A stretch of 64,000 nucleotides of DNA from Micropterus salmoides (GCF_014851395.1 NW_024040485.1:17335087-17399086); one strand, 5' to 3'; positions 1-13,725 are shown, counted from the first letter of the stretch. Numbers and translations: made by a program. The notes: a model not told the origin generated them from the letters alone.

Positions 1-319
1 TCCGCTTCCTGTACGTCACCTGACACCTACTGAAAGACCAACAAGCCTGATTTAGGAAATAATCCTTCAAAATGTTTTACCTGGCTTACACACTTTACAG
101 TCACATTCCTGCTTGTTTGATAAGGTTTCTTATTAGAATGACAAATCTATTTCTTATTTAGAATTTTTACAAGGGTGTTTAAAAAGTCTCCACTTCATGA
201 ACAATGACTGAACATTGAGAACCACAGAACTGGAGCACTGAACCACCTGGAAAGTGTCTGGGATCACTGGCTTCCTGGATCATTGTTGTGACTCGTCTGT
301 CTAAATCTCCACCATTGTG

Positions 320-512
320 AATTCAGACACACACGCACGCACACCTACGCACATTAGCACACATGCCCAAGTTCACACGCTCACATTCACAATATATCAC
401 CACTATGCTTACACTATGTGCACTATAACACAAAAAACAAACTACACACACACCCTCTTGACTGCTCATACACAAATATACACACACATTCCCACACACA
501 CACCCACAGGCC
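320..512. repeat. CA-rich imperfect microsatellite tract
   Basis: Irregular runs of CA and CACA interrupted by other bases. It sits directly beside the splice donor of the putative minus-strand exon at 516-706. A plus-strand open frame here is only a translation of the repeat (Thr/His) and is not a gene. Confidence 0.7.
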
Positions 513-515
513 CAC

Positions 516-706
516 CTGTGTAGATGAAAGGTAGATGCTGTAAATTCCTTCGCTTCTCACACAACAGCTCCTCGTTTGTCAGCCCAAGCAAAGCAGCCCA
601 CGTCTGAATCTGATACCTCAGTCTTTTGAAGTTACTGTCATGCACGTCCACCTCTAAACCAAACCTCGCACACATAAAAGCAGATAGTCCAACACAATGT
701 TCATAC
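516..706 (-). CDS. putative internal coding exon of an unrecognised gene
   Basis: On the minus strand an open stretch of 191 bp is bounded by a plausible acceptor (CAG at 707-709) and a GTGGG donor (GT at 514-515). Both ends are in phase 1. The roughly 63 encoded residues look like a helical, soluble domain: mixed charge, Cys and Trp present, with a segment reading HDSNFKRLRYQIQTWAALLG. The composition differs clearly from the low-complexity frames around it. I do not recognise the family. The rest of the gene would lie to the left of the window and possibly upstream in the 1-13 kb region, where I found no partner exon. It could also be a relic or a chance frame. Confidence 0.4.
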
Positions 707-726
707 CTGGCCATGTGGTTCAACAC

Positions 727-3660
727 AAGCTAAAGTTGAATTTCATTATTTTAGTGTTTAATGTCACATACAGCCCAAAGCAGTACACATTACTGGCCAG
801 ATTGATTTAGTTTTCAGGTTGTACGTTAATAAGATCAAATTTGCTACCTAAGTGATCCTGGGAGCACACGTTGTGTTTAATGTTACAGCTCAGTGACAAG
901 AAAATGAAAACATGCTGTCCAGTCATGGGTCATAGCAGTGCTGGAGCCTATCCAAGCATGCATTTGCTGAAAATCAGGTAAACAACTGTTCAGACTAATA
1001 TTCGCAGCTTTGAACAGAGTAGTGAGAAAGTGTAATAGGAGAACACAGGAGAACTCACTTGGAAAAGGGAACTTTACTCAGGTGTGTCTTGCCAACTGTA
1101 CCACATACTTACGGTCAAAAACCTTTATTCTATTTTATGTGGTTGTAATAATAAAACATTTTAACTTAAGATTACACCGAGGCAAGACATAAGCTTTCTA
1201 CAGCATCCATTAATTTTCTTGACAAATGTCCCAGGAAGAAATTTATGAAAAAATCAAAAACAAATGTGATGACACAGGCTGGCACACGCACACTTGAGTT
1301 TCCCACAGGCATTAGACATTATACAGAGGAATATCAGATAAGAAAAGAGAGATAAATTCACAGTTTTATGGGGATGACTTTTCTTTATTTTTGGGTTAGG
1401 AAGAGGATATTCAGGTTTTTCAAGTATGGGACAACAGGAAGGTGTAATGAGTATGGGGAGACCATACTTTAACCAAAAACTGCCTCAAGCATCTACACTA
1501 TAAAAAATTAAACATTGGGTCAGCAAAAAAAAATATGTTAACATTTTCCACTAGAATTGTTAAGTTAAGACTGCTGGTAGAATTACATTAATTCAAAGCA
1601 ATGTTTTGAGTATGGTGAATTACCTTTTAGGCCACAATAAAACGCATTTCTAAGTAACATGAACTTAACAATTGTTAACATGAATGCAAGTATTTAAATT
1701 GATCCAACATAATGTTTTAAGTTAGGTCAAGAAGCTTTTTGGCCACAATAAAACACATTTCTAAGTAACATTAACTTAATAATTAAGTTGATCTCTGCAA
1801 GAGTTAAGTTGTGTGTTAGCGAGTTATCTTTAGTATTTCTTCTCATCTGAATCATAGTCTAATCATGTCTAGCTACTTGTAGTTTATAAACGTAACTAGC
1901 CTACATGCTAACCAGAGTGGTGGCTAATGGGTAATCCTGGCCAGCTATTAGTCCCGCATTTAAGCATACTCAATCAGTGACAGGCTACAGCTACTAGCTA
2001 ACTTTACCTCGGCACACAGACTGTACTATCAACACTGTTCAAATTTCAGAGCAAGGACTTCCAGATTTCGGTATTTGATTACAGTAGGCTATCACCAACA
2101 GAATCCTAAGCGAATGCAAAAATGTGTAATTAAGCATAAAATTACTTACCATTCAACAGATTAGCTTCAATGACTTTCAGCTGAGGCCCTGTGGTCACTC
2201 GTCTGCCTTGAACGTGCCCACACATGCAAGAGAGGGAAACTGTGGGCCGTTTAAACGTCAACAAATTGTATTTTACGTTAACAGAACTTAAAATTAAATA
2301 CATTTTTGATTAACTGAAAATGTTAAACTCTGACAAGTCATGGTAGTATATTGAATCAATAGGCATAATCTGTGTGTCATCCAAGCTCAATAAAATAACA
2401 ATTACAAGTAAAAAGTCTAACAGTATTTCAGAACTTGATTTATTATTTCACAACAATGTATATATTTAAGTAACGACTGAAGGTCCCCTGAATTAGTTTT
2501 TAGAGTGCACCTTTCCAGCAGAAAGTCACTAAACCAGCTCCTTGTGTTGTTTGGTGATTTTGACCTCTGAACTTCATGTAAAAGGATTGGGTGTAAAGAA
2601 AACTTGTGAGTGGATTTGGAACTTCTTGTTCCCCTGTTTTTTCCCCTGAGTATATTGTAAGTGAAAGACCTCAGAAATATTCTACCACACATGTGTTTTT
2701 TTATGAATGATGTGTGCTGTTGGGAAACTCTCAACATGTGTCCAATTCACCATCTGCATTCTCAGGACTAATTGATGTGCGTGTGTGTGAAACAGTTTTG
2801 ATCACATTATTATACAAATCTGTGGAATTGATTTCTTGTTGTGACTGAGATGTACAAAAACAATCTGATGTCAGAGAGAGATGACCCAAAGGGTGAACAA
2901 AAGGAAACTGCTTTTTGTTCTCACATTAATACAAATATTACGTTTTGTATCTTGGCAATTTTTTTGTCTCTACCTCTCGTGTCTCCTGTATCATTGACAC
3001 AATGATTGGTTTTAATGAATGTCTTTTGACATTTATTCATGTACTGAAGTACAAATTTAAGGAACTAGTGCTTTACTTGAGCATTATCTTATAATGCCAC
3101 TGTATACTTCTACTTTCAGAAGCAAATATTGTACTTTTTACTTCACTGCATTTATCTTCCATCTTGTTTGTTGACAAATTATGATTCTTAGTTATAATTT
3201 AAACTCCCCGACAGTATATACAATTATATATATTTACAGGATACACAATATATACATTTTTTCTAGCAAAAATACCTATATATTTTTTGGTTCAAATGTG
3301 AGGGTTTGCTGCTTTCCCTTTTAATAATTCTCATTTATTTTAATAATTTTGAGGTTTGGACTGTTGGTTGGATAAAACACAAGCATTATGAAGATGTCAC
3401 TTTGGTCCTGGCTAATTGTGGCATATACAGACAAGTTAAATATTTGCTCCACCTCAACGAACTACAACAGTAAAAACCTGCTTTTACATTAATGCATGAC
3501 TAATAATAGTCTAATGATATTATATAATTGTATAACAATCAGAGGGGACATTTCTTTGCATTAGGTACTTTTACTTTTAAAATATTAGTACATTTTCCAC
3601 ATACACACATAAGTGTCCAAAAGTAAAAGTTGGTTAAAACGAAAAGTCATGTTAAATGTT
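727..3660. other. non-coding AT-rich stretch
   Basis: No convincing coding exon. The longest open frame (minus, 2417-2737, 106 codons) has no splice borders or recognisable domain and unbiased composition. The only structure I see is the imperfect direct repeat at 1585-1790, annotated separately. Confidence 0.5.
1585..1790. repeat. imperfect direct repeat, two copies of about 100 bp
   Basis: Two adjacent copies share GGCCACAATAAAAC, then CATTTCTAAGTAACAT and a following AACTTAA. The first copy has this core at 1630-1670 and the second at 1740-1780. Each is preceded by a similar AATGTTTTGAG/AATGTTTTAAG stretch. The surrounding 800 bp is rich in GTTAAC and AACTTAA palindromes, which suggests a decayed transposon interior. 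I could not define its ends. Confidence 0.5.
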
Positions 3661-3671
3661 TTGTAATAAGG

Positions 3672-3870
3672 GTGGTGATGGCGCAATGGATAGGACACAT
3701 GCCTTTGGTGTGAGAGACCTGGGTTCTTCCCCGTTGTGACCCATCCACCAATGTGTCCCTGAGCAAGACAGTTAACCCCTAGTTTTAAATGAATGTAAGT
3801 GAAGTAAGTAAGTTCATGTGTACATCAGTGAAAAATGTAGAAATAACAACAACAATGGATCACCACAGCA
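3672..3870 (+). mobile_element. tRNA-derived SINE fragment
   Basis: The 5' part looks like a tRNA gene used as an internal RNA polymerase III promoter. An A box TGGCGCAATGG lies near 3679-3689 and a B-box-like GGTTCTTCCCC near 3722-3732, about 33 bp apart. It is followed by the body CCCTGAGCAAGACAGTTAACCC, common to fish tRNA-SINEs, and an A-rich tail near 3840-3870. The typical LINE-related 3' tail is missing or decayed, so this is probably a truncated old copy. Family name not assigned. Confidence 0.65.
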
Positions 3871-4227
3871 ACACATTACAGCATGAACAACACAACTTTA
3901 CTGTAAACCTCCTACATGTGTGCTCACAGTAACGCAACAGAAGTGGGGCTCCCCCCCTCCCTGCTGTGTGTGAGTGCAGTGTGTGGGCCCAGATAGCAGC
4001 TGATAGTCCAGATAACACAATCTCCCAGTGCCAACTCCTGACCTGAGTGTGAAGGTGAGATCAATGGAGGAAAAGAAAACACAGTGAAGGAACAAAAGAC
4101 TGAACTCGTGATCTGGCGATGTTGGTGTTGGTGTGTATGCATATGTGTGTGAGTGTGTGCACTGCTTGGGTGGCCTGAGGATGAGCGCCATTGTTGCTGG
4201 AATTCAATGGGGCTGATTAGTAAAGAA

Positions 4228-4230
<3 letters not shown>

Positions 4231-4280
<50 letters not shown>
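4231..4280. repeat. (TG)n microsatellite
   Basis: About 25 uninterrupted TG repeats. The open frames crossing it on both strands are poly-Cys/Val and poly-His/Thr translations of the repeat and were not called. Confidence 0.95.
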
Positions 4281-4286
<6 letters not shown>

Positions 4287-4595
4287 CATGCACTGGCATG
4301 TGTGTCTGTGTGAGGCGGGGGGTGGTGTATGTATTTGTACTTTTGCACTAAGCGCAGCAGAGAAGAATGGGGGAATTAGCTGAAATGCCAGTGAGAAAGC
4401 AGACTGCAGGGTGACATACCACACAAATGTGGGGAATGGGGATTGTTTCTCTCCACATCCACAGCAATGCTTTGTTTCAATAGAATAACTCTCTCACAAC
4501 CACAATACAGTGGTAGATACAAAAGAAATATGTATTGTTTTCGGAGAAGCAACAGAACTGAGATATATCTGCTGAAGAGTTCTTTTAGGATTTGA

Positions 4596-4619
4596 AAATT
4601 AAATTAAATTAAATTAAAT
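4596..4619. repeat. (AAATT)n pentanucleotide repeat
   Basis: Nearly five uninterrupted copies of AAATT. Confidence 0.85.
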
Positions 4620-5525
4620 CAAACTACAATAATCCAGAAATTGGTCCCCAGTTTGAAACTCAAACCACTACTGGAACTTTCAAACCCATCAAGTTAACCA
4701 TTTCCAAGTTGTTTAGCACTTATATTGTATTTGTCTCCTGATTAAGGATGAGCTTAATACCTCACAATGAACCAAAAAATTAAATAAGAGTCGGCAAAGC
4801 AATTTTTAGAACATTTCATTATGAATTCCAAAATTCTGAGCAAAGTGTGCAAGCAAATCCAATGGCAGGGACGCCATTTAATTCCAAAACTTTGTCAATA
4901 TGTGACTCAGCATATGAAAAACTGCAGTTGTCCAACCATCAGCTGCATGCATCCAATTCCATGTATCATATTAGGTTCCCCATTAAATGAATAATTTGAC
5001 ATTTTGGGAAAATATGCTATTTTGCTTTCTTCCCGAGTTAGATGAAAACATCTATTCCACTCTGATATCTGTCTTGAAAAAAGCAACTACTTTTGTTTCC
5101 CAAAATGTTGATCTATTCATTTAATAATGATTAATAAATATGAATCCCAATCAGTAACTCCTATGCCTTCAGTAATTTTAATTTCATTTGGCTTTACAAT
5201 GAAATATTTCATTTTTCATATCCCTCTCAAATCAGACCAAATCTTTTATTAACTAGTCTATGCATGTGTTAATTTCACTAACTTAATTATACAATCCTTT
5301 GCTCCCTCACCAGTCTCTGCCTGTGGAAATCTCCTTTGAGAGTTGAGTTTCTCTACTGCTGCCTGTATTTATGTGTGTTTCTGCACTATGATTGCACACT
5401 GCACCAGACTGTTGCTCCAACTGAGTTTTTCCTAATCATCTCTCGCAGTAACACAGGAAGAACGAGATCAATATTTACTGAAAACGCTCTTCAACATAAC
5501 AAATGTGTTTGTAATCTATGCCCCC

Positions 5526-5548
5526 TGTGTGTGTGTGTGTGTGTGTGT
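5526..5548. repeat. (TG)n microsatellite
   Basis: About 11 TG repeats within otherwise unique sequence. Confidence 0.9.
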
Positions 5549-5931
5549 TTGATATACCTTGGCCATGACCGGGCCTATTGAGAGGTGGCAGGAGGAGGAG
5601 GAGGAATACGAAGTTCCAGGCAATCATGCAGACAGGCGGGAGGGCCCGTATAGTGTAAACATGTTTTAAATAAACAGGAACCAGTGTAATGCCCTTTTAA
5701 TTGATTCATTCTGTGCTTTGCTGTTTACAGAAGGGCCTAAATATGAGCCTCGTAAGGCAGAGGCCTTGTGTTTATAAGTGGTTTGTTTAGTTCAAACAAT
5801 AACAGTTTGAACACCAGACGTAGTTGTGGATCAGTCGTAATGTGTTGTGCTGTAGTGCTCTGCTGCATTGCATTTTTTTGTTGTGTTTTTCATGTTTCTC
5901 AGACTCTCTCTGCATCACTCTCTGTACCTGT

Positions 5932-5933
<2 letters not shown>

Positions 5934-5965
<32 letters not shown>
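5934..5965. repeat. (GT)n microsatellite
   Basis: About 16 GT repeats. First of three alternating purine-pyrimidine runs within 340 bp. Confidence 0.9.
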
Positions 5966-5967
<2 letters not shown>

Positions 5968-6072
5968 CCATTTGAGAACTCTATTTTAGGGGAGAATAAA
6001 GGAGCTAAAGCAGCTCTCTACAGTACCCCACTGTCTCCTCTTTACAATTTGATAGCCAGCCAGGGTATGTTG

Positions 6073-6074
<2 letters not shown>

Positions 6075-6110
<36 letters not shown>
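6075..6110. repeat. (GT)n microsatellite
   Basis: About 18 GT repeats. It lies 110 bp left of a (CA)n run and can pair with it as an inverted repeat. Confidence 0.9.
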
Positions 6111-6117
<7 letters not shown>

Positions 6118-6220
6118 AGCCACACCGTAATGATATGGTGGCATGGCATTGAGGGGTACTCCAAAGGGAGGGCGGGGGTTGGTAATTAAACATATGCAGA
6201 CACAGACACACACAGAGGGT

Positions 6221-6221
<1 letters not shown>

Positions 6222-6264
<43 letters not shown>
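6222..6264. repeat. (CA)n microsatellite
   Basis: About 21 CA repeats on the plus strand, complementary to the (GT)n run at 6075-6110. Confidence 0.9.
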
Positions 6265-6266
<2 letters not shown>

Positions 6267-8139
6267 CAGACACACAGAGAGGCAAAGAAAGAGAGCAAAG
6301 CTAAACACATCCAAGTGGGGTAGTAAAAGCTAATGAAGGCTCAGTGCTAGGCTGGCACAGACAGCCATTTCATGTGGTGAAGAGGAGAGGAGGAGGCGGA
6401 CTGGGGCAGGCTGGGGAGCAATAAGGCAGAGCCTTACTCGAAAGCAAGTTAGGCAAACCAGAGGATAAACTATAATTGACACCATGCCTAAGTGTGGTTT
6501 TTCAATATCGTTTGCCTCAGGGTCTGCCAAATCATTGTCCATGCAATGGAAAAGGCAAACAATGGCATTAACAAATTTAGGGAGCACTGACAATAAAACT
6601 AACACTACACAGTAGGTAGTTTATTACAGGACTGTAAGAGTTAAGTATATTAGCTAACCAGCTCATGTCCATATAAGAAAGTCAAGCACCCAGTAATGAT
6701 TACAAATAGCTTTGGACAGTGACAGTGTTAATGTTTGTGTAAACTGTGAATCAAGGAAGGTTAGACAGTAGGTAATTCAATAACTTTGCATAAAAGCAAC
6801 TCATATATATATAAATGTGTGTACGCTGCCTTGATACGTAACGCTAAAATGACTGTGCCACTATCAAGTTAAACTGGTAATGTACAAGATTACTATTTCC
6901 AATTTTTTGTTTTTCATAGCTGTAACATATCTGATGAAAAACAAAGTTTGCTGTGGTGTTTTTTAACCACACTTCAGAACTCGCATTGTGGCCAGGGCTG
7001 TAGTTTCTTTATTTCTGTAATTTGTGTTTCTAAAATTTTTTCTTTGTCAGTTCAGCAGCACTACTAACCTTCTATTTGCAAACCAAAGTCTGTTGCTGCT
7101 TTTCTTCACAAACAGCGCATTACTTATCATGAGCCAGAAAATACGGTGTGTTTTAGAGCCTTTTTGGATCGGTGACCCTCCAAGACATAAAAATATTATC
7201 CTGACGTGTAGGCTGATTTCATTGTACTGGAAAGAGAATCTTCGTCCTATATATGTTTTGCAATTTTCTGAACTTTACCTTCTTCTTTTCTTGAAACAGG
7301 GGATACAATCTGCCAGTGCCGTAAAATTACAACTTATTTCAAGGCTTCTGTAGAAATTAGTGTCAGTGTCTTGAAGGAAGACAGAATAAGATAAATTGCT
7401 GCACTAGATTAAATGAAAATTATACATATTTTCAGAGACATGTTTTAAAGTTGAATTGTAATGGAAATATATTGCTTTTATCTCACTGGCAGATTTTTCT
7501 CTTAATATAAGAAAATAAGGCTTTTTGGACTCAACAATAAAAACCATGCTGTTCATCGAATGGCTGTGGTTTCAGAGAAGGCTGTGAAACTCTGGATATA
7601 GGTGTAGTTGTTCTTTGAGAACTGTGGGGTCCACATGTTGTACCCTGCACTATGCAAGCAAACATATGACTTCTCTGGTGAGTCCCGTAAAAAGAAAAAC
7701 AGAAACACTGGTGGCTTTAAAGGATTAATTTCAAAAGCACACTGACACATTTCTACGCCATTCATGGTTTGTGGTTTTGACTGGTGTTCCCTCAAAGAGG
7801 TCGTGTGTAGGCCTGCAGTATCTCAATCTTTATGGTTCATATAAAGAAACTTATTGAATTCAAGAATAGAATTTATAGGCTAATTTCACAGTCATGGATA
7901 AAACTCTCTTTCAGGCACATTTTATTTTGTCACTTAAGTTTCAATGGAACGGTTTAAACAAAGTTTAATTTTAGTAATAATTTTGTTCTTATTGTTTGCA
8001 GTGAAGTAGCCTTCTTTGCACTCTATAGTATGAAATGGAAAACTGATGAAGACCAACAGGGAAATTGTGAGTGACAGACTGGCCCTGTGGACTAGTTACT
8101 GACCAAATGCAGAAACAGAGAAAAGAGTTGCACTCTGTG

Positions 8140-8141
<2 letters not shown>

Positions 8142-8208
<67 letters not shown>
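8142..8208. repeat. (GT)n microsatellite, longest in the window
   Basis: Roughly 33 GT repeats, followed by a decaying GTGTGTGACT pattern to about 8235. A minus-strand open frame across it is low complexity. Confidence 0.95.
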
Positions 8209-8239
8209 CTGTGTGTGACTGTGTGTGACTGTGGGTGTA

Positions 8240-11200
8240 AAGCAACACTAATGGCATTCAGTACTATAGCCCACAAGACCTTAATGTCCTAAAAGTGCCC
8301 TAAAGGTGCACTAAACTTGTCCTACATGCCTAGTTATTTACTAAACACGTCAGATTATATAACTTTAAATGTCAATGTTGGAGTTGTCAACTTTTGGAAT
8401 TGGTTATAAAAATGTTCTTGTTACTTGTGCACATATTATATATATTATGGAGAGTGAAGCTCTAGCATTGAACATAAACACTGCTGAATTATGCACAATA
8501 TGTATTATGCACATAGACTGTATGATTATGCATTATTTCCCTCCTGCATCTGCAATCTGCAAACTGCTCTGACCAACAGGGGGCAGAGTTACAACAAAAT
8601 AAAGGACAATATATTTATCAAAACTGAAGGTGGTCAGCTGATCAATCAAGAATGCATGTTATGCTGACTTGTTCAGGGTGATGTTAGTAGATTCTATATC
8701 ATTTTTATACCTTTAAGAAAGTTCAATATCATTGAGTCGTTAAAAGAGAAAACCTCACACATACACAAGGTCATACGGTCTTTTATGATCACCAGCATTT
8801 GAGATTCATTGACATCTGTCACGCCTAGCACATTACTTCTCTCCTGAGTGCATGAGCTAACATGCCAACCTGTGGTAACAAAACATAGGTTACTTTGAAA
8901 TTCCAATCCAAATTCAGATCACCCTCACCAGCACTCTGGTGGAGGACTGCACTGTGCTGTTTAACACAGCAATGATTTTTTTTTTTTTAAAGCCAGCTCA
9001 GTGAGCACTGATGAGGTGACTGAGGTGCAGAAGTTTGCATGAAGCCTTATTTTTGTTTGATGAAACGTTAAATTCACTGAGAGTATTTTCAGCTTTATAG
9101 TGTAATATGTTTTACATGTGAAATGTATTGCCAGCAAACCATTAACAAAAAGATTGTTCTCTGCATCCACTTAAATGACTCTGTTAATCTCATAAATCAA
9201 ATGTACATTGAAACAGCTTCAATTGACTGCTATCAGTAGAGTAGTGCTGTAGAAGCAACCAACCTGTGCACATACAAGTCACTCCTGTCGTGTAACTATA
9301 GCTGTTGTCTTCACTTCAGATACCAAATAAATAAACAAAATTGTAGTTAGAGAAACAACTCAAGCCAGCTGGACAAACTAAGGTGGCCGCTGGCACGGAT
9401 CCAGGTCTATGTGCCAGAACTCAAAGGAGAATAAACTGCTTACTGGACTATTTCACTGCTTGAAATGACGTGTTAAAACAGTAAGTTAGTCTATATGGCA
9501 GCTTTTCTTAAATGATGGGACCAAAATGGGTCAGTGGCATGTTTCAGTGGATCCCCACATGCCAAGAATACTAATATGCTTTAATGAGTGAATGTTCCAG
9601 ACTCACTCAGTATTTGCTCAGTTTGGCCCCTTGGCTGGTTTTAAATCCCTGCAGTAGCTACTATATGTTGGACCCACACTAAGTTAATTTATGAAACAAT
9701 AAATCACACCAGAACATCAATTGGCTGACACTATGGAAAAGCACACATTTGATTGTAATATTGGCTCACATGTCTCCTAAGTGCCTCTTATTTCCAAGTC
9801 CAGAGTTTGGGTGCTCTTTCTGTTTGTAGCTATATTGCTCTCTGCTGGCCATGTTGTATAAAGCAACATGGACATCCTACTATTGAGAGATAGGAAATAA
9901 GATGTAAACCATTTGGTAAAAAAATAATCTTTATAGAAATTGAATGATTAAATTAGATCAGTAGAATCACAACATATTTTCCAGCTTTACAATATAGGTG
10001 TGTCCTTACTATAATTTTCCCATACCACCTTATTGGTCTTTGTTCCCAGCATCACTGTGAGTGGTGGAAAAAATCAACAGTCTCCTGTTCTATTAGCCAA
10101 AATGACCCTTTTTGAAACCCCAAATATTTAAGCTTTTTGTAAAGTACGCTTATCAAAGGCTATGATTGTCAAGAAAAGAAGTAATTAAACTATTAACTCT
10201 AATTGAAACCAAGAGAAAGTGACAGGAGAGTAGGACAAGAATCGTTTGATACTCTTCTTTTCTTCTTCTTTGTTCCTCTCACTGCTCCTCTCAAATTCTG
10301 TCAGCCTTCCTGGGTGGTTTGTAAGTGTGCTCAGCTCACGTATTGTAATGCATGTGTGTTTATTTAGTCTGTATAGGGGAACAGAGCCATGGCCTCGGCC
10401 AATTTTCTTTACACTGAAAAAATGTGCTTTTGGACAGATGGAAAAAGGGGGAGCAGTTAAACAGACTCAGGGCCAACAGATACAAGACCCATTCTTCCTC
10501 AAATCAACCACCATCACCCTCTACACTGAGAAACCAGCACCTCAGAGCTGCACTGCTGCTTTTACATGACTGCAGTCTCCACACAGCAAGGTGGTGTACT
10601 GAGTAGGGAGACTACCATTTAAAAAAGAACCTGTGCCCCACTAAAGTGTTTTCCAGTGAAGTACTGGATCATTATCAGCTTGAGCAAATCACTGTGTAAC
10701 AGAATATGTCTGAGGGAAAGGCTCAGAAAAATATTTTTATCCAGTAGATCAAATTAAATGAATGAGCCTAATTTATAACTTGCTGAGTAAGGTTTATAAA
10801 CTCTTGCAAAATACCCAATGAATGCACACAAAACAAAAAGCTACAGCTGTTGTTGAATGTTGTGACCTCTAAACACAATTGTAGCACAAACGAAACATGC
10901 ACATTATATGGATGAGAAGAATAACTCAAACATTCATCATCACTGCAATGTCTGTCACTTATAGTATACAGACCATCAGAATACTCAGACAGACACACAC
11001 ATGGAAACTCTTTAATGACTAAATAATAAATTATATAATCAATTGAATATAAATATCATAGACTTCAAAGTGTCATATCAACATTAAGGATGCACACACT
11101 TCCATAGATCTATCTCTTTGTAGTTTATCATTTTAAACAGGAAGTTCAAGGTTTAGTCTTGGATTTCGTTGGATATAATTTCAAAAAGATATACAATAGA

Positions 11201-13700
11201 GAATATACACCTTAAAAGTTTGGATATAAGCTACTTTGACAACACCTAAGAAAACCAATGATTTTCACATGTTGTTTGTAATGATCAAATGTTTTCTGTG
11301 GATGTAATCAGGCAAAAATCACTCCTTCTTAACAGTATAATATTTAACAACTTGAAGTAAATGACGTAGGTATGTGAAGCTCAAGCACCCACATGGCTTC
11401 GTTTAATACAATGTCATCACAATTAATGTTATTATCGAGCTGACACTTGTACAAAAACATGCAAATAGGACCAAACACTGACACAGAAAAACAGAAGCTT
11501 TTTTTTTATGTAGCCCACAGAAGTTGAAAACCTAGTTTAGCCTACTCCATCCACTCAAGGCTGTAGAATTGTTTAGCCTGGGACTAAAGCTGTGAGAAAG
11601 GATCGACTGACTGGAGGGGGGTTTGAGGGAGCGAGGAGAGGAGGGTGTCAGAGTCTGGGGGATGTGAGGGAAAGAAGGAGGAGGGGAATACCACCCACTA
11701 AGCCAGTTGTGGAGAGGTTCTGGGGGTTGGGCTGCTCACAGGAAACAGTTGTGGCTCCATCCCAGGCCTCACACCAAGCAGCCCTGGGCCACCCAGTCAT
11801 CAACAGACAGACCTACCAAATGGCCTGGCCGAGCCAAACCGACAGGGATTTGTTTATTTTTCATCCTTTGGTGGTGAGGGGAAATTGTTCAGTGCAAGCT
11901 GTTTATTAGACCTTTGATTTGTCATGTGTCAGCGTTCGCTTGCGGGGAATGTGTATACATAAGTCCAGCTTGTGTATAGTTAGAAGGTGGAGGCTGAGAG
12001 GGTGTGTGCATGGAGAAGTGGGGAGGCTGGGGGGCAAAAAGAAAAGAGGAAAAATGGGAAGCCTCCCACGCCGAAGGCAAGCCTGAGCTGCATTATGGGT
12101 CATTCTCCAGCTGTCCCTGATTGTTGCTGTCATGGGGGACTGAACTGCCTGCTTTGCAATCGGTGTGGGGGGAGAGGACTTAGCAGAATTTGGGCATGAC
12201 TGCGGACTGATCAGGAAACAGCACTAGTTAAAAGATCCTGTGGAAGTATCAAGTCTTGGATTCACATATCCGTATACATTATATTAGCAGGTGTGTGTGA
12301 CCACAGTGCAGTAACAAGAGCACACGATATGAGCAATGATGTTAGGCACGAGAAGAATCCCTTGTGATGCAAGACATAGACTGACAAACCTAATACTGTT
12401 TGATTTGACAAAGTTTCAGGAAAGTGCCAGCTTTTCCTGCTTGACAGATAGAAGCAGCTTTCTAAATCTCGAACCAATTAGTCAGACACATTGTAAACGC
12501 AGAAGGAAAAATTGAGCTAAAGTGGTTTATTTTTACACCTGTTCTCTATCTAAAACATCAATAGTAAATATTTCAGAATAGGAAGAGGAAGATGGTCAAG
12601 TGTCACCACACACAAGGGTGTTAAGGAATTGTACCTGAAGCTATTCACATAATATGACTACTATTCTATTCTATTCTACTTCAGCACTGTCAGCAGAGAT
12701 ATTTCATTAGACAGAGACCTTTGACTGGCTAAAATCACTGCATTTGCCATGTCTGCTACATCCATGACTGAGAAACCCCCTTGAAACATGGGGCATGTTG
12801 TTTACAGAAGGAAAGGGGTTGTTGTTTGGTCACAATAATACTGTCACAAACAGTGCCATTTGTGAAGTAATGTACCTGCCACTATACTTATCCATATGTT
12901 TATATTGTGATGTTGTTCTTACATTTTGTAATCGTGTTGTTTTAGTTTGCATATATTATATTAACCTGATCTGAAAACTGTCTTACTGAGCATATTTCAT
13001 AAAGTCACATAAGTCAAGTAAAGATTACAAGTCAGGGACATTCAGTAAACAGGCATTATTTTTTTAAATTAATTTTTCACAAAATGAATTTAAATCTAAT
13101 CTAAACTAATTACTCTACAAGGTGGCTAGGTGCCAATACATTCTTAACAGTGCATCAAACAGTGACAATTTTAAATAAAGTAACATGGACTTACATGACA
13201 GCACCTAATTTATCGTATTCTATCCTATTAAATGATCATATTTATGTTAATGTGTGAGCATGTGAGTGTGTGTGTCAGCAGAGTGAATCAAAACGGTTTT
13301 TTTTTGAGAGATTAAAAATTTTGCTGTATGTAATGTTTGAATGCAAAGGTATTCAAATGTTACATGTTCATCATGTGTTTTTGCATATATAGGCTAACCT
13401 TTATCTGCAAAGGGTGACTAAGACATCAAAATATAGTAAAGTAAAAAGTACGCTTCTCTCTGAAGTGTACCCTTCTGTGCAAAGTATTATGTCACAAAAT
13501 ATATAGTAGGCTTCTCAACATGATTTTGAATTGGCCTATACAAAAACCTATAGAGGCTAATCAGTTGTATTTATGTGTATCACAACAATACTAATTTTCA
13601 ACTCAGTGGTTTCATTAAAGAGGCGATTCCTAACTCATCCAGGTAGTGGCAATATAACTCAAATTCTGATTTTTACCTTAAAAAAGTCGTAGAAGAAGAA
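8240..13700. other. long gene-free stretch
   Basis: No exon with credible splice borders and domain content was found on either strand. A GC-richer block at about 11590-12200 stands out from its AT-rich surroundings and contains two overlapping open frames without recognisable protein features. It may be a conserved non-coding element rather than a gene. Confidence 0.45.
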
Positions 13701-13725
13701 GGACTCGCACGATGACTTGACGAGA

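Noticed and set aside
1537..2326. Possible transposon with GTTAACATTTTC at 1537 and its near reverse complement at about 2315
   Set aside because: Only 11 bases match, both are AT-rich near-palindromes, and no target duplication is visible. Too weak to call boundaries.
2417..2737. 106-codon minus-strand frame
   Set aside because: No splice borders in phase, no domain, composition like surrounding non-coding DNA.
3898..6285. Several open frames across GT/CA runs (poly-Cys/Val or poly-His/Thr)
   Set aside because: Pure translations of dinucleotide repeats.
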